A stretch of DNA of 64,000 nt from Ustilago trichophora (taxonomy: Eukaryota; Basidiomycota; Ustilaginomycetes; Ustilaginales; Ustilaginaceae), in assembly GCA_900323505.1 (NCBI GenBank), contig OOIN01000033.1:186001-250000 (forward strand), read 5' to 3'. The notes under the pieces were generated by a model. That model worked only from the letters and a program-made list of their open reading frames with translations, was not told the origin of the DNA and searched no databases. Every line of letters begins with the position of its first letter. The stretch's first letter is position 1. A program made the translations under genes and the position numbers. Of this stretch, positions 42,938-53,841 are shown piece by piece.

Positions 42938-45544
42938 TTAGAACAAATGCAAGCTCTGTGTCATGGGTAAAGTTTCGGCCGGAGGAACTGTCAACAATCT
43001 TCCACCGTCTGTTACCTCGTAGGTTTCCGGATCGACCTTTAAATCCGGCGTATGCGTGTTGAGTTTCATATCCTTCTTGCTGACTTTTCTACAACCTTTT
43101 ACCGCCTCAATTCTCTTCCTGAGACCGTAGCTCTGTACGATGCCCTTTTCGATCGAAACCTGCGAAACGAAAAAGACCGAGTTGAAAGGCGCGGCGTTGG
43201 CATTGGCGCCGTGCATCGGGCGACCGTAGATAGGCTGAACTGTGGGGATGCTTGCGTTTGCATCTCCCATTTGGGCCCATGCGACTTGGCCGCCTTTGAG
43301 GACGAATTCGGGCCGAATGCCAAAGTTGGAGGGAAGGTAGAAGACGAGATCTGCCAGCTTTCCAGGTTCAATGGAACCGATGAGGTGCGAACAGCCGTGG
43401 ACGAGCGCCGGATTGATCGTGTACTTGGCAACGTAGCGTTTGATGCGCAGATTGTCGGGCATGGCTTCGCTAGGATGCGGGATGCGGAATTCTGACGAGG
43501 TGGATTCCGAGCTGGTGGTGGTGGTGGGAAGGGGTCCGACGAGGCTAGCCATTTTGGAAGCTGTCCTCCATGTGCGAGCTACAACTTCTCCGATCCTTCC
43601 CATCGCCTGCGAATCAGAACTAATCATACTGATCGCTCCACTGTCCTGCAGTACATCCTCGGCCGCAACCGTCTCGGCCCTAATCCTCGAGTCTGCGAAA
43701 GCCACATCCTCAACGATATCCTTCGAAAGATGATGGCAAACCATCAACATATCCAAATGCTCATCCAACGTATTCTTCGCATACGGCCTCGTCGGATTCG
43801 TCGAGGAAGGAAGTACATTTTGCTCTCCACAAACCCGAATAATGTCGGGCGCATGTCCACCTCCCGCGCCCTCCGAGTGATACGTGTGAATCGTACGCCC
43901 CTTGAACGCGGCCAAGGTGCCTTCGACGAAACACGACTCGTTCAACGTGTCGGTGTGGATGTTGCACTGAACGTCGTACTTGTCGCATACGGTCAGACAG
44001 GCGTCGATGACGGCTGGAGTGGCTCCCCAGTCTTCGTGGATCTTGAGACCGGCGCAACCGGCACGGATTTGGTCTTCGAGTCCGGGCAGACCGGAATCGT
44101 TGCCCTTGCCGGTAAAGGCAAAGTTCAAAGGCACATTGTCGGTAGAGATCATCATGTTGCGCAATTGATCTTGACCGGGTGTGCAGGTGGTGGCGCTACT
44201 ACCTGCTGTAGGACCTGTGCCTCCACCGATGAGCGTCGTGATTCCAGTAGCGAGCGCTTCTTCGTGCAAATCGGGGCAGATGTAGTGCACGTGAGCGTCG
44301 ATGGCTCCCGCGGTGACGATGTACTTTTCACCCGCAATCACCTCGGTACACGAACCAATGACGAGGTTTGGATCGACTCCATCCATGATTGCCGGATTAC
44401 CCGCTTTGCCAATGCCCACAATGTGGCCCGCTCGAATACCAATATCGGCCTTGACGATACCCCAGTAGTCGACGATGAGCGCATTGATAATGACAATGTC
44501 GAGCACTGCACTGTCTGCCCGACCTGAAGCTTGACCCATACCATCACGAATCACTTTTCCTCCACCAAACTTGAGCTCGTCCCCATACACGGTGAAATCC
44601 TTCTCCACCTCAAGCCAGAGGGGGCTGTCGGCCAGTCTGACCTTGTCCCCCACCGTGGGTCCGTAGAGTGCAGCATAGGCATCTCGCGAAAGTTCGAAAG
44701 GTGGAGGTGCCACAGAGTCGTCGGCCATCTCCGGAATGGGTTCATTGGCGAATCCAGCAGCTTCGATACGTCTAACGAGAGCATTCTTGGACTCTGCCGT
44801 AGCCAAGAACTCGTCCAGTGGACCAGAAGCAAGGTTGTTTCCACCTGCGAGAATCCTTGTACCTCCAACTTGGACCAATGTGACCGTCTTGGAGTCTCCA
44901 GGTTCGAACCTGATGGCTGTCCCCGCGGCAATGTCCAACCGTTTCCCCAGCGCCAACAGCCGAGGAAAAGATAGTGCTGCGTTTGTCTCGAGGAACGGAT
45001 AATGCGAACCCACCTGAATCGGTCGATCGCCAGTATTGGTCACCTTGATGCTCACCCTCTCCCTGTTCGGACAGAGTTGAATCACGCCTGCTCCTCTCTT
45101 TGTTACGATGGCACCGGGAAGCACCTCTTCGGCCCCATCTGCACTTTGTCTCTCCCTCTCTGCAGCAGCTAAGAAGACACTTGGATCCGGCGCCGGGTAG
45201 AAGGTCGAATACAGCGCTGCATGAATATCTCCCGTCTCGGTACACACTGGCTGATGGACGGTAACCAAAAAAGTGCCATCCAAGAAAGTGCCTTCGACCA
45301 TGACCTCGTGCAACAGCTCCGCCACACCGGGTAGTACATGGCATCGCCCAAGCAGAGTTTTACCATGCTGCATCAGTTGAGCGACGGAATGCTCTCCATC
45401 CCGAATACGTTCGTGGAGCACGGTAGCAATGAGGGCGGTTGCCTCGGTTTGGTTGAGCCGTACGCCGCGAGCGAGACGTTTCTGGGCTAAAGAACCAGCA
45501 TGGTGGAGTAAGAGCTTGTCGCGTTCCCGTGGAAGAAGATGCAT
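42938..45544 (-). CDS. URE1: Urease
   Basis: A single-exon, 868-residue fungal urease with the gamma, beta and alpha modules fused in that order (about 1-100, 135-240 and 300-868). It hydrolyses urea to ammonia and carbamate in the cytosol. Nickel ligands are in place: His418 and His420 (DAHVHYICP), the carbamylated Lys501 ([10 protein letters not shown]), then the HTDTLNESC segment and the flap segment MVCHHLS with its catalytic His. The spacing Lys minus first His is 83, as in bacterial urease alpha. Activity needs UreD/F/G-type accessory proteins, none of which is in the window. It is divergent from the flavin-reductase-like gene, with an ATG-to-ATG distance of 463 bases. Confidence 0.98.
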   Translation of the reverse strand: MHLLPRERDKLLLHHAGSLAQKRLARGVRLNQTEATALIATVLHERIRDGEHSVAQLMQHGKTLLGRCHVLPGVAELLHEVMVEGTFLDGTFLVTVHQPVCTETGDIHAALYSTFYPAPDPSVFLAAAERERQSADGAEEVLPGAIVTKRGAGVIQLCPNRERVSIKVTNTGDRPIQVGSHYPFLETNAALSFPRLLALGKRLDIAAGTAIRFEPGDSKTVTLVQVGGTRILAGGNNLASGPLDEFLATAESKNALVRRIEAAGFANEPIPEMADDSVAPPPFELSRDAYAALYGPTVGDKVRLADSPLWLEVEKDFTVYGDELKFGGGKVIRDGMGQASGRADSAVLDIVIINALIVDYWGIVKADIGIRAGHIVGIGKAGNPAIMDGVDPNLVIGSCTEVIAGEKYIVTAGAIDAHVHYICPDLHEEALATGITTLIGGGTGPTAGSSATTCTPGQDQLRNMMISTDNVPLNFAFTGKGNDSGLPGLEDQIRAGCAGLKIHEDWGATPAVIDACLTVCDKYDVQCNIHTDTLNESCFVEGTLAAFKGRTIHTYHSEGAGGGHAPDIIRVCGEQNVLPSSTNPTRPYAKNTLDEHLDMLMVCHHLSKDIVEDVAFADSRIRAETVAAEDVLQDSGAISMISSDSQAMGRIGEVVARTWRTASKMASLVGPLPTTTTSSESTSSEFRIPHPSEAMPDNLRIKRYVAKYTINPALVHGCSHLIGSIEPGKLADLVFYLPSNFGIRPEFVLKGGQVAWAQMGDANASIPTVQPIYGRPMHGANANAAPFNSVFFVSQVSIEKGIVQSYGLRKRIEAVKGCRKVSKKDMKLNTHTPDLKVDPETYEVTDGGRLLTVPPAETLPMTQSLHLF

Positions 45545-46007
45545 CTCGGTAAAAGATGTTTTGGTAGAGGGTTAGAGTTGGGATGAAAGGCGAAAGAAGG
45601 GTAGAACGGAACGGATGGAAAGAAAAGATGAAGAAAGACGGATTTCTCAGAGTGGGAGTTTTGGTTTCGGGGAAAGAGAAGAGATAGCGATAAGAGGGAC
45701 AGCAAAGTTTGGCAGCACCCAATCAAACAATCTCTCTACTCAATCTTGCACCGTTCTACAGTACAGGACAGAACACCGAGGGTCCTCGCACAGGCCCGCA
45801 GAGATGATAAAGATAGACAAGCCGAGCGTGGAGTAAACTTTATGAACCTTAGCCACGTGTTGTATTCGCTCTAACAATCTGCATTGTTTTTTTTTTTTCG
45901 GTAGATGGGAAAGAAGCCGAATTCCGACATCATTCTTCTCTCTTTCTCTCTCTTTCTCTCTCTCTCTCTTTACACCATACACGTCCTTGCTCCATATCTC
46001 GGCGTCG
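45545..46007. promoter_or_regulatory. Divergent promoter region, urease / flavin-reductase-like gene
   Basis: 463 bases containing a T run (45887-45898), a CT repeat (about 45942-45969) just before the flavin-reductase-like gene, and a short TACAGTACAG element at about 45757. The neighbouring frame was open to a TTG at 45987, before the true ATG. No GATA-factor site cluster is obvious. Confidence 0.4.
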
Positions 46008-46868
46008 ATGTTGCTGTTACCCGTCACAGCAACAGCTGCTTCTGCGGCCAGTGCGAGAGCAACCACCTCCAAAGTCACGCTCGAAGCCTTTTCCCGACCA
46101 TTTTCACAACCGCATCGTACATCGTCAAGACGAGCCTTTTTCTCCACATCCCCCATCCGCCTGTCTCAAAGCAAGATTGAAGAAAAGCAAGATGCATCCT
46201 CGATAGCGGATCAGATTCGAACGTTGATGAGGGACTCGGCTCAACCAGTGGCACTCGTCACCACCTTTCTTTCTCCTCCTCCTCCTCCTCCTCCTACTTG
46301 TTCTTCTGATGGCAAAGCGGAGAGATTGATACATGGTGCGACGTTGTCGAGTTTCAGCTCTATTTCTCTGGATCCGAACTTGGTGTGTTTTAGTATGAAG
46401 ACGCCTTCAAAGCTCGCCGATGCTCTAGCGCATCATCACTCCACTCGGGGTGAGAACAAGGAGGAGGTGGATTTTGTAGTAAACCTACTGGCTGAGTCGC
46501 AGGCTAAATTGGCACAGGCTTATGCTATTCCGGGAACACCGCCATATCCACATCCAAATGCAAAGGAATCAGAACAGACGGATAAAGAATGTCACCCACT
46601 CAGAGAAACGGGGCTCGTAGAGGTCAAACAGGGAATGATGCCTGTGGTGAAAGGTGCATTAGGGTCGTTTGGCTGTCAAGTGGTGGAGAGCATTGATTTG
46701 TCCAAATTTGACCCCAACCATCGAGAAAGAAAAGCAGGTGAATCAAAAAGTCTGCTATACATCGCTCGAGTACTTCACATCTACACAACTGCACAAGCAT
46801 CCGAGATCCAACCTCTCATCTATCATCGTTCAAAGTTCGTCTCCACCACTCTGAACCCGCTCACATAG
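46008..46868 (+). CDS. Mitochondrial flavin-reductase-like (FMN-binding split-barrel) protein
   Basis: A protein of 286 residues from the first ATG (MLLLPVTATAAS). The first 55 residues are Ala/Ser/Arg-rich without acids, ending near RAFFSTSPIRLS, a good mitochondrial presequence with a typical cleavage context. The flavin-reductase-like domain follows: a conserved opening (IRTLMRDSAQPVALVTTF), HGATLSSFSSISLDPNLVCF and SMKTPSKLADAL, then VVNLLAESQ. This split-barrel family binds FMN and reduces flavin or works with a partner oxygenase; no partner is adjacent. A poly-Pro insert occurs at about residues 85-92. Not every family residue could be checked, so the reaction is not assigned. Confidence 0.82.
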   Translation: MLLLPVTATAASAASARATTSKVTLEAFSRPFSQPHRTSSRRAFFSTSPIRLSQSKIEEKQDASSIADQIRTLMRDSAQPVALVTTFLSPPPPPPPTCSSDGKAERLIHGATLSSFSSISLDPNLVCFSMKTPSKLADALAHHHSTRGENKEEVDFVVNLLAESQAKLAQAYAIPGTPPYPHPNAKESEQTDKECHPLRETGLVEVKQGMMPVVKGALGSFGCQVVESIDLSKFDPNHRERKAGESKSLLYIARVLHIYTTAQASEIQPLIYHRSKFVSTTLNPLT

Positions 46869-47025
46869 CACTGGCTCCCCTTTGCCAAAAAATTCTTTTT
46901 CAATCATTCAGTCAATGAACCACACAATTGCATCGATACGAAAAAAAAACACACACACACAAAACCCATGAAATAGCGTTCTTCTTGATTGCTTTCAAAG
47001 CCGTAGAAAACATGGAAGAATCTCT

Positions 47026-48849
47026 TCATTCAAGGAATCCTCGAATAGCCCCTCCAACATTTGCAACATCGATCAAGAAACTATCATGTCCATGTGGAGC
47101 ATCCAACTCGTAATATCTGACCTGATCGTTACCATTCATTCTTAAACATTCGGCGATTTCTCTCTGCTGTTCCACGGGAAACAGTATATCGCTCTGTACG
47201 CCAATGACGAGTGTTGGGATATGCGATAAACGAGCCATGCCTCTGGCCAAAGCTGGAACGTAAGCGTGAGCAGCAGGGGAGGAGAGGGTGCTGATATGCT
47301 GTCTCTTTCGAGGTCTAGGTGGTGGTTGGATGTTTTTCTCAATAGCAAGTCCTTTAGCTTCGGAGGGACCGTGAGCTCGTGTACGACGACGTTCTAAATC
47401 GGCCAATGCGTGATCCGACATATCAAAGAGATCCATAGCTTTGGAAATGTAGATGAGCGAATTGGCATCGTACTTTAGACAGAATTGTTCTCCCTGATGG
47501 TCGAGGTATGTTTCGATTAAGAAATCCGGACATAGTGCCGGGTCGAGTTCTTGCACCTCTACTTGGCCACTTGAAGAGGAAGGAGGTGCAACACGACGTG
47601 CACGGCCAAACCTCTGCTCCCATTCTGGACCGGAACGGTAGGTGAACGTTGCGATTTGTCGAGCGAGCTTCATGCCCGTATGCGGTGGAAGGGATCCAGG
47701 AGAGTAGTAGAAGCCTCGATTCCAGTTAGGGTCGCTCATCAGGACGCTTCGTTGAGCATAGCGAAGGGCGATACTGGCGGGAGCGGAACGAGCACATCCG
47801 CTGATAGAGATGAGTCGAGCCACTCGATCGCGCTCCAAATGAGCCGCTGCTATGCTTTGCATGCCTCCCATTGAGCTGCCTACACTAGCGTAGAGTTTCG
47901 CAATGCCCAAATGGTCCAACAGCAAAAACTGGGCGCGGACCATGTCAAAGACGCTCAAAATTGGAAACCTGGTAGCGTAAGCCGCTCCACTCTGATCTAG
48001 CGGATGCGGCGAAGAAGGACCTGTTGAACCATAACAACCACCCAACACATTTGTACAAATCACAAAGAAACGATTCGTATCCAGCGGCTTATTCGGACCG
48101 ACAAAGTCCTCCCACCAACCTTTTGCCGCATTGAATTCGGTCGAAGCAGCATGCGAAGACGCCGAGAGACCCGTATGAAGCAAAATAGCATTGGATTTAT
48201 CCGCGTTGAGCGATCCCCACGTTTCATAGGCCAGATCAAACTCGGGCAACTGTCCACCATAATCGAGCAAAAAAGGTTGGGGATGGTGATAGAGCTGATA
48301 TCCACTGACGACTTTGGTGTAGGAGGGTTCGGGACCCGATTCGTCGACTTCGTTCTGTTGTGAGGTGGTGGAAGAAGAAGAGGAGGAAAAGGACGGGTCT
48401 TGCGAGAGTTGAGGAGAGGAAGAGGAGAGCTGTGCTCGAAGACGGTCTTCGCGTGCTTCGTTGGCATCTACGCAGGGGAAGGCGACGGAGGGATCGGTGG
48501 AGGAGGGTGTGGAGCAGAGTGAAGAGGGTGTTTCTGGGGAGACTTGGGCCTGGGCTTGTGCCTGTTCTGCTAACCGTTGTAGCTTTTGACCACGTCGCTC
48601 ATTGGCATCGACGCAAGAGAATTCGGGCTTGGCATGGACGGATGAAGATGAGGACGGTAGGTATGACGTTGTGGAGGAGTGAAAATGTGCTCGTTGGAAA
48701 GCTGCTGCGATGACTCTCCTCGAAACGATGCGCATGGAGGAGGTGGATGACGACGATGACGATGATGATGCTGCTGCTGCTGCTGCTGCTGAGGAAGAGG
48801 TGGCTAACGTCCGTGCGGACGAAAGCAGGCGAAGTGAAGGCCGTGACAT
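47026..48849 (-). CDS. Serine/homoserine O-acyltransferase, MetX/Cys2 family, mitochondrial
   Basis: A 607-residue alpha/beta-hydrolase acyltransferase. The ATG at 48849 ([19 protein letters not shown]) begins a mitochondrial-type leader; an in-frame ATG at 49026 would add 59 residues and is less likely. The catalytic domain starts at [20 protein letters not shown]. The nucleophile is Ser326 in [10 protein letters not shown]; the Asp is in [15 protein letters not shown] and the His in [10 protein letters not shown]. The leader and motif style fit fungal Cys2/CysA enzymes, which acylate serine for cysteine synthesis, rather than cytosolic Met2, but both reactions occur in the family. Two copies of a CVDANE motif precede the domain. 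It is divergent from a methionine sulfoxide reductase gene. Confidence 0.86.
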   Translation of the reverse strand: MSRPSLRLLSSARTLATSSSAAAAAAASSSSSSSSTSSMRIVSRRVIAAAFQRAHFHSSTTSYLPSSSSSVHAKPEFSCVDANERRGQKLQRLAEQAQAQAQVSPETPSSLCSTPSSTDPSVAFPCVDANEAREDRLRAQLSSSSPQLSQDPSFSSSSSSTTSQQNEVDESGPEPSYTKVVSGYQLYHHPQPFLLDYGGQLPEFDLAYETWGSLNADKSNAILLHTGLSASSHAASTEFNAAKGWWEDFVGPNKPLDTNRFFVICTNVLGGCYGSTGPSSPHPLDQSGAAYATRFPILSVFDMVRAQFLLLDHLGIAKLYASVGSSMGGMQSIAAAHLERDRVARLISISGCARSAPASIALRYAQRSVLMSDPNWNRGFYYSPGSLPPHTGMKLARQIATFTYRSGPEWEQRFGRARRVAPPSSSSGQVEVQELDPALCPDFLIETYLDHQGEQFCLKYDANSLIYISKAMDLFDMSDHALADLERRRTRAHGPSEAKGLAIEKNIQPPPRPRKRQHISTLSSPAAHAYVPALARGMARLSHIPTLVIGVQSDILFPVEQQREIAECLRMNGNDQVRYYELDAPHGHDSFLIDVANVGGAIRGFLE

Positions 48850-49481
48850 GATCGACCCGATCGACAGAGCAGACCACGCTACCGCTTCTGTTGAATGATG
48901 ATGTTCAAGAGAGGATCGAGGTGGTGGAGAAGAAGAAGCGAGAGAAGAAGAAGAAGCACATAGTCGTGCGAGCCAAAAAGTCTCAACTCCGAAAGCGACA
49001 ACAAGCCGGGAAGACGACAGTGCCACGCGTCAATTGTGTTGCTGACTCGGCAACTAACTATCTTCTTCCTATCGCCGTTACCGAAAAAATAGCCGCTCCC
49101 TCATCTTTTGACCAATCATCAACTCTTGCTTTCTCTTGCTCTCTTGCTCTCTTGCTCTCAGCCACAGCTCTAAACCATTATACAGTCTCTCATATCGGGG
49201 CTAGATGCTCTCAATCAACGTATTCATATCATGTATGTATGGGAGGACCCTTTCTTGAGAAGATGTCGGAAATCGGGGGGGTTTTCTTTTTCCCTTTTGA
49301 AAGAAGCGATGGCGTGATTGAGCGTGGACAATGTCGCCTTGTCTTATTCTCACTCCACTCTTCGGCTTTCTACTGTGATGCTCTTGCTGCTCACTTCTCA
49401 CCTTTATCTTTCACCATCACTCACACGTTCACCACTAACCACTTCCACCACCACCACCGACCTGGATAAACAGTCGTCAAG
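48850..49481. promoter_or_regulatory. Divergent promoter of two sulfur-metabolism genes
   Basis: 632 bases between the ATGs of the O-acyltransferase (minus) and fRMsr (plus) genes. It includes a CCAAT box at 49112-49116, CTTG/CT-rich DNA around 49128-49160 and a G run near 49276. No CACGTG site, the Cbf1-type element of yeast sulfur genes, was seen. Confidence 0.45.
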
Positions 49482-50284
49482 ATGGTTCAGTATGTTGCCT
49501 TTTGCATCCCCAACTCATCATCGTTAATAATGAAAAATCCACTAACAGTAAACTTTTTATCTTGATGGTGGAAATCAACAGTGCCGATGCAGCCGCACTG
49601 CCCAGCTACGTCGAGACGAAATCCGACTTTTATGACCATCTCGAATCCTCGCTTCTCTCCCTGATCGATCCGGGTACTGATTGGATCTCTTCGCTCTCCA
49701 ATGCATCATCTCTCATCTACAACTCTATGAATCGTTTCCCCGAATGGAAGGAAAAACGTGTCAACTGGGCAGGATTCTACCTTCTCTCTCCACTCTTACC
49801 CTCGGAACTGCTTTCTCGCAAACATCGTCGCAATCCAACCCTACTCCTTGGTCCATTCAACGGTCTTCCCGCATGTCAACTCATCTGGAGCTTGCCAGGA
49901 AAAGGTGTTTGCGCAGACGCTTCCGCTTTATTGCCTCCTAGAGTGGTCAGAGTCGACGATACACACGCTTATCCCGGCCATATCGCTTGCGATTCCCTTT
50001 CCAAATCCGAAATCGTCGTTCCCCTGGTCATCAACAGACAAAAACTACCAAAAATTCACCAACAAGCCCTACAGCAACAGTCTCCCCAAACAGCATCAGC
50101 ACCAGAAAACAACAACCAAACCGTAGAGGGACAAGATAGGTCTTGGGCAGGAAGAGGCAATACAGACCACATCATCATTGGAGTTCTCGATATCGATTGC
50201 GAGTCTTTCAACGGGTTTGATCAGCAAGATGAGCAGAGACTCTTCAAGATCGCCAATCTGATCGTGGAGCGTTCCGCTTGGTAG
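49482..50284 (+). CDS. Free methionine-(R)-sulfoxide reductase (GAF domain)
   Basis: A first coding exon of only 8 bases (49482-49489) joins exon 49582-50284 through a 92-base intron (GTATGT...AACAG), giving 236 residues. The spliced start MVHADAAALPSYVETKSDFY fits the family, which commonly starts M-HAD. The GAF fold holds the three expected cysteines: Cys101 (PACQLIW), Cys113 (GKGVCADAS) and Cys139 (HIACDSLSKSEIVVPL). WAGFYLL and the closing DIDCESFNGFDQQDE are also characteristic. The enzyme reduces free methionine-R-sulfoxide using thioredoxin, protecting against oxidative stress in the cytosol. A short Gln/Asn-rich insert lies at about 160-190. It ends convergent with seipin. Confidence 0.93.
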
Positions 50285-50430
50285 AAAAGAAAAAGAAAAA
50301 AGAAAAAAAAAAAAAAAAAAAAAAAGAATGCAAAAGATAGAAACTCATACCCAATAGCAACAATATAGATGATCTTTTACACAGATACGTTTCATTTCTA
50401 CGTCATCCGGAAAGGCGGTGGGGAATTGCG

Positions 50431-52664
50431 TTAACCAGTGCGTGTGGACGATGTTCCGGCGGCAGTGGTGGCGCCGAATGATCGAATTGTTCTTCCGCCA
50501 GACGTTGTCGACTGTGATACAATGTCAAGGAAACAAGGTCGTCAGTAAAATTCCTCTCAAGTCCATCTTGTGAGAATAAGCAATTACTTACGCCGCCGAT
50601 GGTGCTTTCGCCAGCCTGATCGTCATCATCGTCCTCCTCATCATCAGCTTTTCTCCTCTGTCCCAACCCCGCAGCCTCGATTCCAGACCCACTTGAACCC
50701 GATTCTTCCTCCAGATCTTCCCACGCATCTGTCTCGCCCCCATTGCCGACACCGCCACTACCACCTGAAGCTCCTCCCGCAGCCAGTCGACTACTTGGCC
50801 TACTCGAACCCACGTCAGTCTCTTCCTCGGTCTCCTCATCCAACCTGTCCAGTACCCTTCTCGACAGCTGAATTTCGCTTAGCTCCTCGGGCGAAATTGG
50901 GCTTGTCGGATCCACAATATCGATCAGCCCTTCTGTCATCAATCCTTCTCCAAGCCCACTTCCACTCGGTCCTGCACCACCCATCCTCCTCGCCTCCAAC
51001 AAATCGCGCATCCTCGATTGCCGTAGAGCCTCTGCCATCTCCTCCGCATCCTTCTCCCGCAGACTTTCTAGCGACCGCAATCGCGCTTCCTCCTCCTCCA
51101 TGATCCGCGTCGTCTCTTGGTCATCATCGAAGTCCTCCACCTTGATACGCGGTTCGCGTTGAAACGACCGCCTCCTCTTGGCTTCAGTCTCGGTTTCCGT
51201 CTCTTCCTCCTCTTCGTCGGCTCGTTGGTCATATCGTCGCTCGAACGATGTCGACTCTTCTCCTGAGGGTGTGGTCTCGGTCTCGGTCTTGATGTCACTG
51301 CCGTCGCCGCCGCCAAAGTCGCCGTAATCGCGCCTAGCATATCGCGGTTTCTCGTGCTGCTGGAAATGCTCCTCGGTATCCAGACTAATCGGAGCCACCG
51401 TCATCGAGCTAGTGTAGATTGCAGCAACAGCCCAGAGCGTCAACGCAGTCGCCATCTCGAATGCCAAGAAGAGCGTCGTGAACGTGAAAAAGGAGAGCAG
51501 GGGGAAGTGGTACATGAAGAATCGAAGGCCTGTGAGGTGGGCATCGAAGCGAATGCTCGCCCCGTAGGTCTGCAGCTCTCCACGGCTGGAGTGAGATCCG
51601 ACGGCAAGCGGGACGACGCGACCGTTGCCGGGGAGAGTGTGGATGCCCGCAAGGGTGTTGTGGTTGCCACCGTACATCCAGAATTTGTCGGCATCTGCTC
51701 GGCCTACGCTCACTTTGCCGTGGGTGACTTTGCGGTCTGATCGCGGGTCGGGTGGGGACGATGACAGAGGAGGGGCGTATGATGAGGGCCGCAGGACGGC
51801 TCTACGCAGCAGAGGAATGCGAAGCAGCTGCGAGTTGGAAGGAACTTGCGAAGAAGGTGGATTGCGCGACAGGAGCTGCGAGAGTGAAGATACCGCTCGG
51901 ACGGGTGCCGCCGAGTAGGTAAGCAGTGTAGGCTTGCTAACATGGAAGAGGGAGTGATTGGATTTGCTCTTGAGATCGAGATCCACCATAAAGTTGCCTA
52001 GATCGAGATTGGCCTGATTGAGCGGAACTGAGAGCTCGAGCGTGACATCATATGCCTGATCTTGGGCAAAGAACTCGCCGCTGATATCGGTGGAAGGGTT
52101 GTAGGAGCTCGAACTCGGATTTGGCTCCCTGAGCTGACGGCCATGGCCTGCCGATGCGAACTCCAAGTGTGCATATGGCGGTCGATCATGTCCATACTGT
52201 AGCCAGATCTCCTTCCTCAAGCCAACATCCGGCACCCAAGCACGGTAGAACCCAACATAGCTGATCACAGCCGCGGCCAACGCAATCCAAAAGATGGTGG
52301 CCAGCACACCGAGCCTGACGACGATCCTATGCGTTCTAGGCGAAAGTATAATGTCCCTTGTATACTGCAACAGCTGCGAGATGGGAGCGAGCAGTAGGCG
52401 GTCTACTAGAATGGAGGGCCATTGCTGGATAGGAGGCAACGAAGCGATCCAGTTGGCCAGATCTACCAGTGGTGGAAGCAGCGGTGGCTCAGGGACGGGT
52501 TGTGAGGTCCAAGTTGGAGTGCTGGCTGAAAAGGTTGGTTGTGGTTGTTGACGTTGACGCTGTTGCTGGTGATGTTGCTGCTGGTGTTGGTGAGACGAAA
52601 TGCGCTGATATCGAGTGTTGAGATCGGATGACCCACGGGCGGATCTCGAGTACTGGGAAGACAT
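50431..52664 (-). CDS. Seipin (lipid droplet assembly factor)
   Basis: Probable exons 50592-52664 and 50431-50511, joined across an 80-base intron (GTAAGT...TCACAG), give 717 residues; retention of the intron gives 753 residues ending at 50403. Seipin features: cytosolic N-terminus with Gln/His runs, membrane helix 114-139 (IVVRLGVLATIFWIALAAAV), an ER-lumenal domain with YDVTLELSVPLNQANLDLGN, FMVDLDL and VAVGSHSSRGELQT-type segments, then helix 386-412 (FPLLSFFTFTTLFLAFEMAT). A Ser/Glu/Asp-rich cytosolic tail of about 300 residues follows. Seipin forms ER rings that organise droplet budding. The tail is far longer than in yeast Sei1 and looks disordered. It is divergent from NDUFS5. Confidence 0.88.
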
Positions 52665-53171
52665 TGATGCCGCTACGAAAGGGGAATGTTGTCAAGAAAG
52701 TGAGAGCATGGTGTAGGGATTGTTAGGGTTACGATGGAGAGTGATAGGATAACGACGAGCTGAGTTCAGGGATGTCTGTGCGTCTCTGCTTCTTGGCTCA
52801 AAGCATGTGAATCCAAATTTCACGCGTCTGACGTCGCCTCTCGCCACACCATCAGGATCAATCTAACAAATATGCTCCTCAAAAATGATCTTTAATCTAG
52901 CTAACTTAACACTCTGAAGCCAAAAATTGTGATCGCATCTGCAAAAAAGCGCGGATCCGAAACGCGCCGCCCAGAATTCAAGGTGCCACTTTCCACTGCA
53001 TATCGCCTTGCTCTTGGACTCCTTCTCTACTCCACCAACACCAATCCACTTCTTCCTGATCGTGACCACCGTCAACACACGCGCACTCTCTCGTTACATA
53101 CGACCGGCCACGTATCATTCCCCAGCTTATACGCAGCAAGCCAAGATATTTTGCTCGGATAGTATATAACC
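52665..53171. promoter_or_regulatory. Divergent promoter region, seipin / NDUFS5
   Basis: 507 bases between divergent ATGs. No clear element was found; TATATA occurs only eight bases before the NDUFS5 ATG, too close to act as a TATA box for it. Confidence 0.35.
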
Positions 53172-53841
53172 ATGGCTGTAAGTGGTCGCAAATGCACAGA
53201 TTGCAGAATGTGTGGTGTTGAAAGAAGGGTTGCTGATTGTTGCGCTTATCTTTCTAATATCTCTCAAAATGGACATGGATGCTATGTTTGGATCTTGTGC
53301 GATTCGACGAACTCCGTCTGTTGCACCGCTTATCATACGCCGGATTCAACGCTCAACGTTGGACGATGACTTTTCGACAAACCTCTCGACCTGACCATGT
53401 TCGACACTCACCCACTCTCCCAATCCAACTCTTGATGCGATCCATCTCACCATCGCATATCACTCGCTACACTATATCGGCTGTACTTGTCCCCCTCTAC
53501 AGTCCGGATTCAGCTTCAAAGGAGGCCGACCTCGCTGTTTCGCCTTTTGGCAAGAATTCCAAAAGTGCTACGTTCAAGCCGACACCCCCTCGGACTGCAT
53601 CGCTGCCAAGGAAGATTACCTGGAATGTCTTCACCACACCAAAGAGATCGCACGTGCAAAAGAGATCAAGGATCACTGGCTCCAGCGTCAAGCCAAAGAG
53701 GCCCACGCTGCCAGAGAGAAAGGTGAAGTGAGGGCAACTAGCTCCATCATGGATCTCGGCCTGATAAACGAAAAGAACAACGACAGTCCCTCTTCGTCTT
53801 CTTCGTCGTCGTCATCGTCGAGTGGTTCGGAATCTAGCTAG
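53172..53841 (+). CDS. NDUFS5: Complex I subunit NDUFS5 (15 kDa, CHCH domain)
   Basis: Exons 53172-53177 (ATGGCT only) and 53503-53841 give 114 residues; the 325-base intron runs GTAAGT to CTACAG. The spliced start MASGFSFKGGRPRCFAFWQ matches the family pattern of a GGR-RC-FWQEF start. The twin C-x9-C motif is exact: Cys14/Cys24 and Cys34/Cys44, with EDYLECLHH then KEIARAKEI. Such proteins are oxidised and trapped in the intermembrane space by Mia40 and join the P-module side of NADH dehydrogenase. The tail is a Ser run (about 96-110). Because the coding exon has no ATG near its beginning, simple ORF scans miss this gene. Its presence implies a proton-pumping complex I. Confidence 0.93.
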
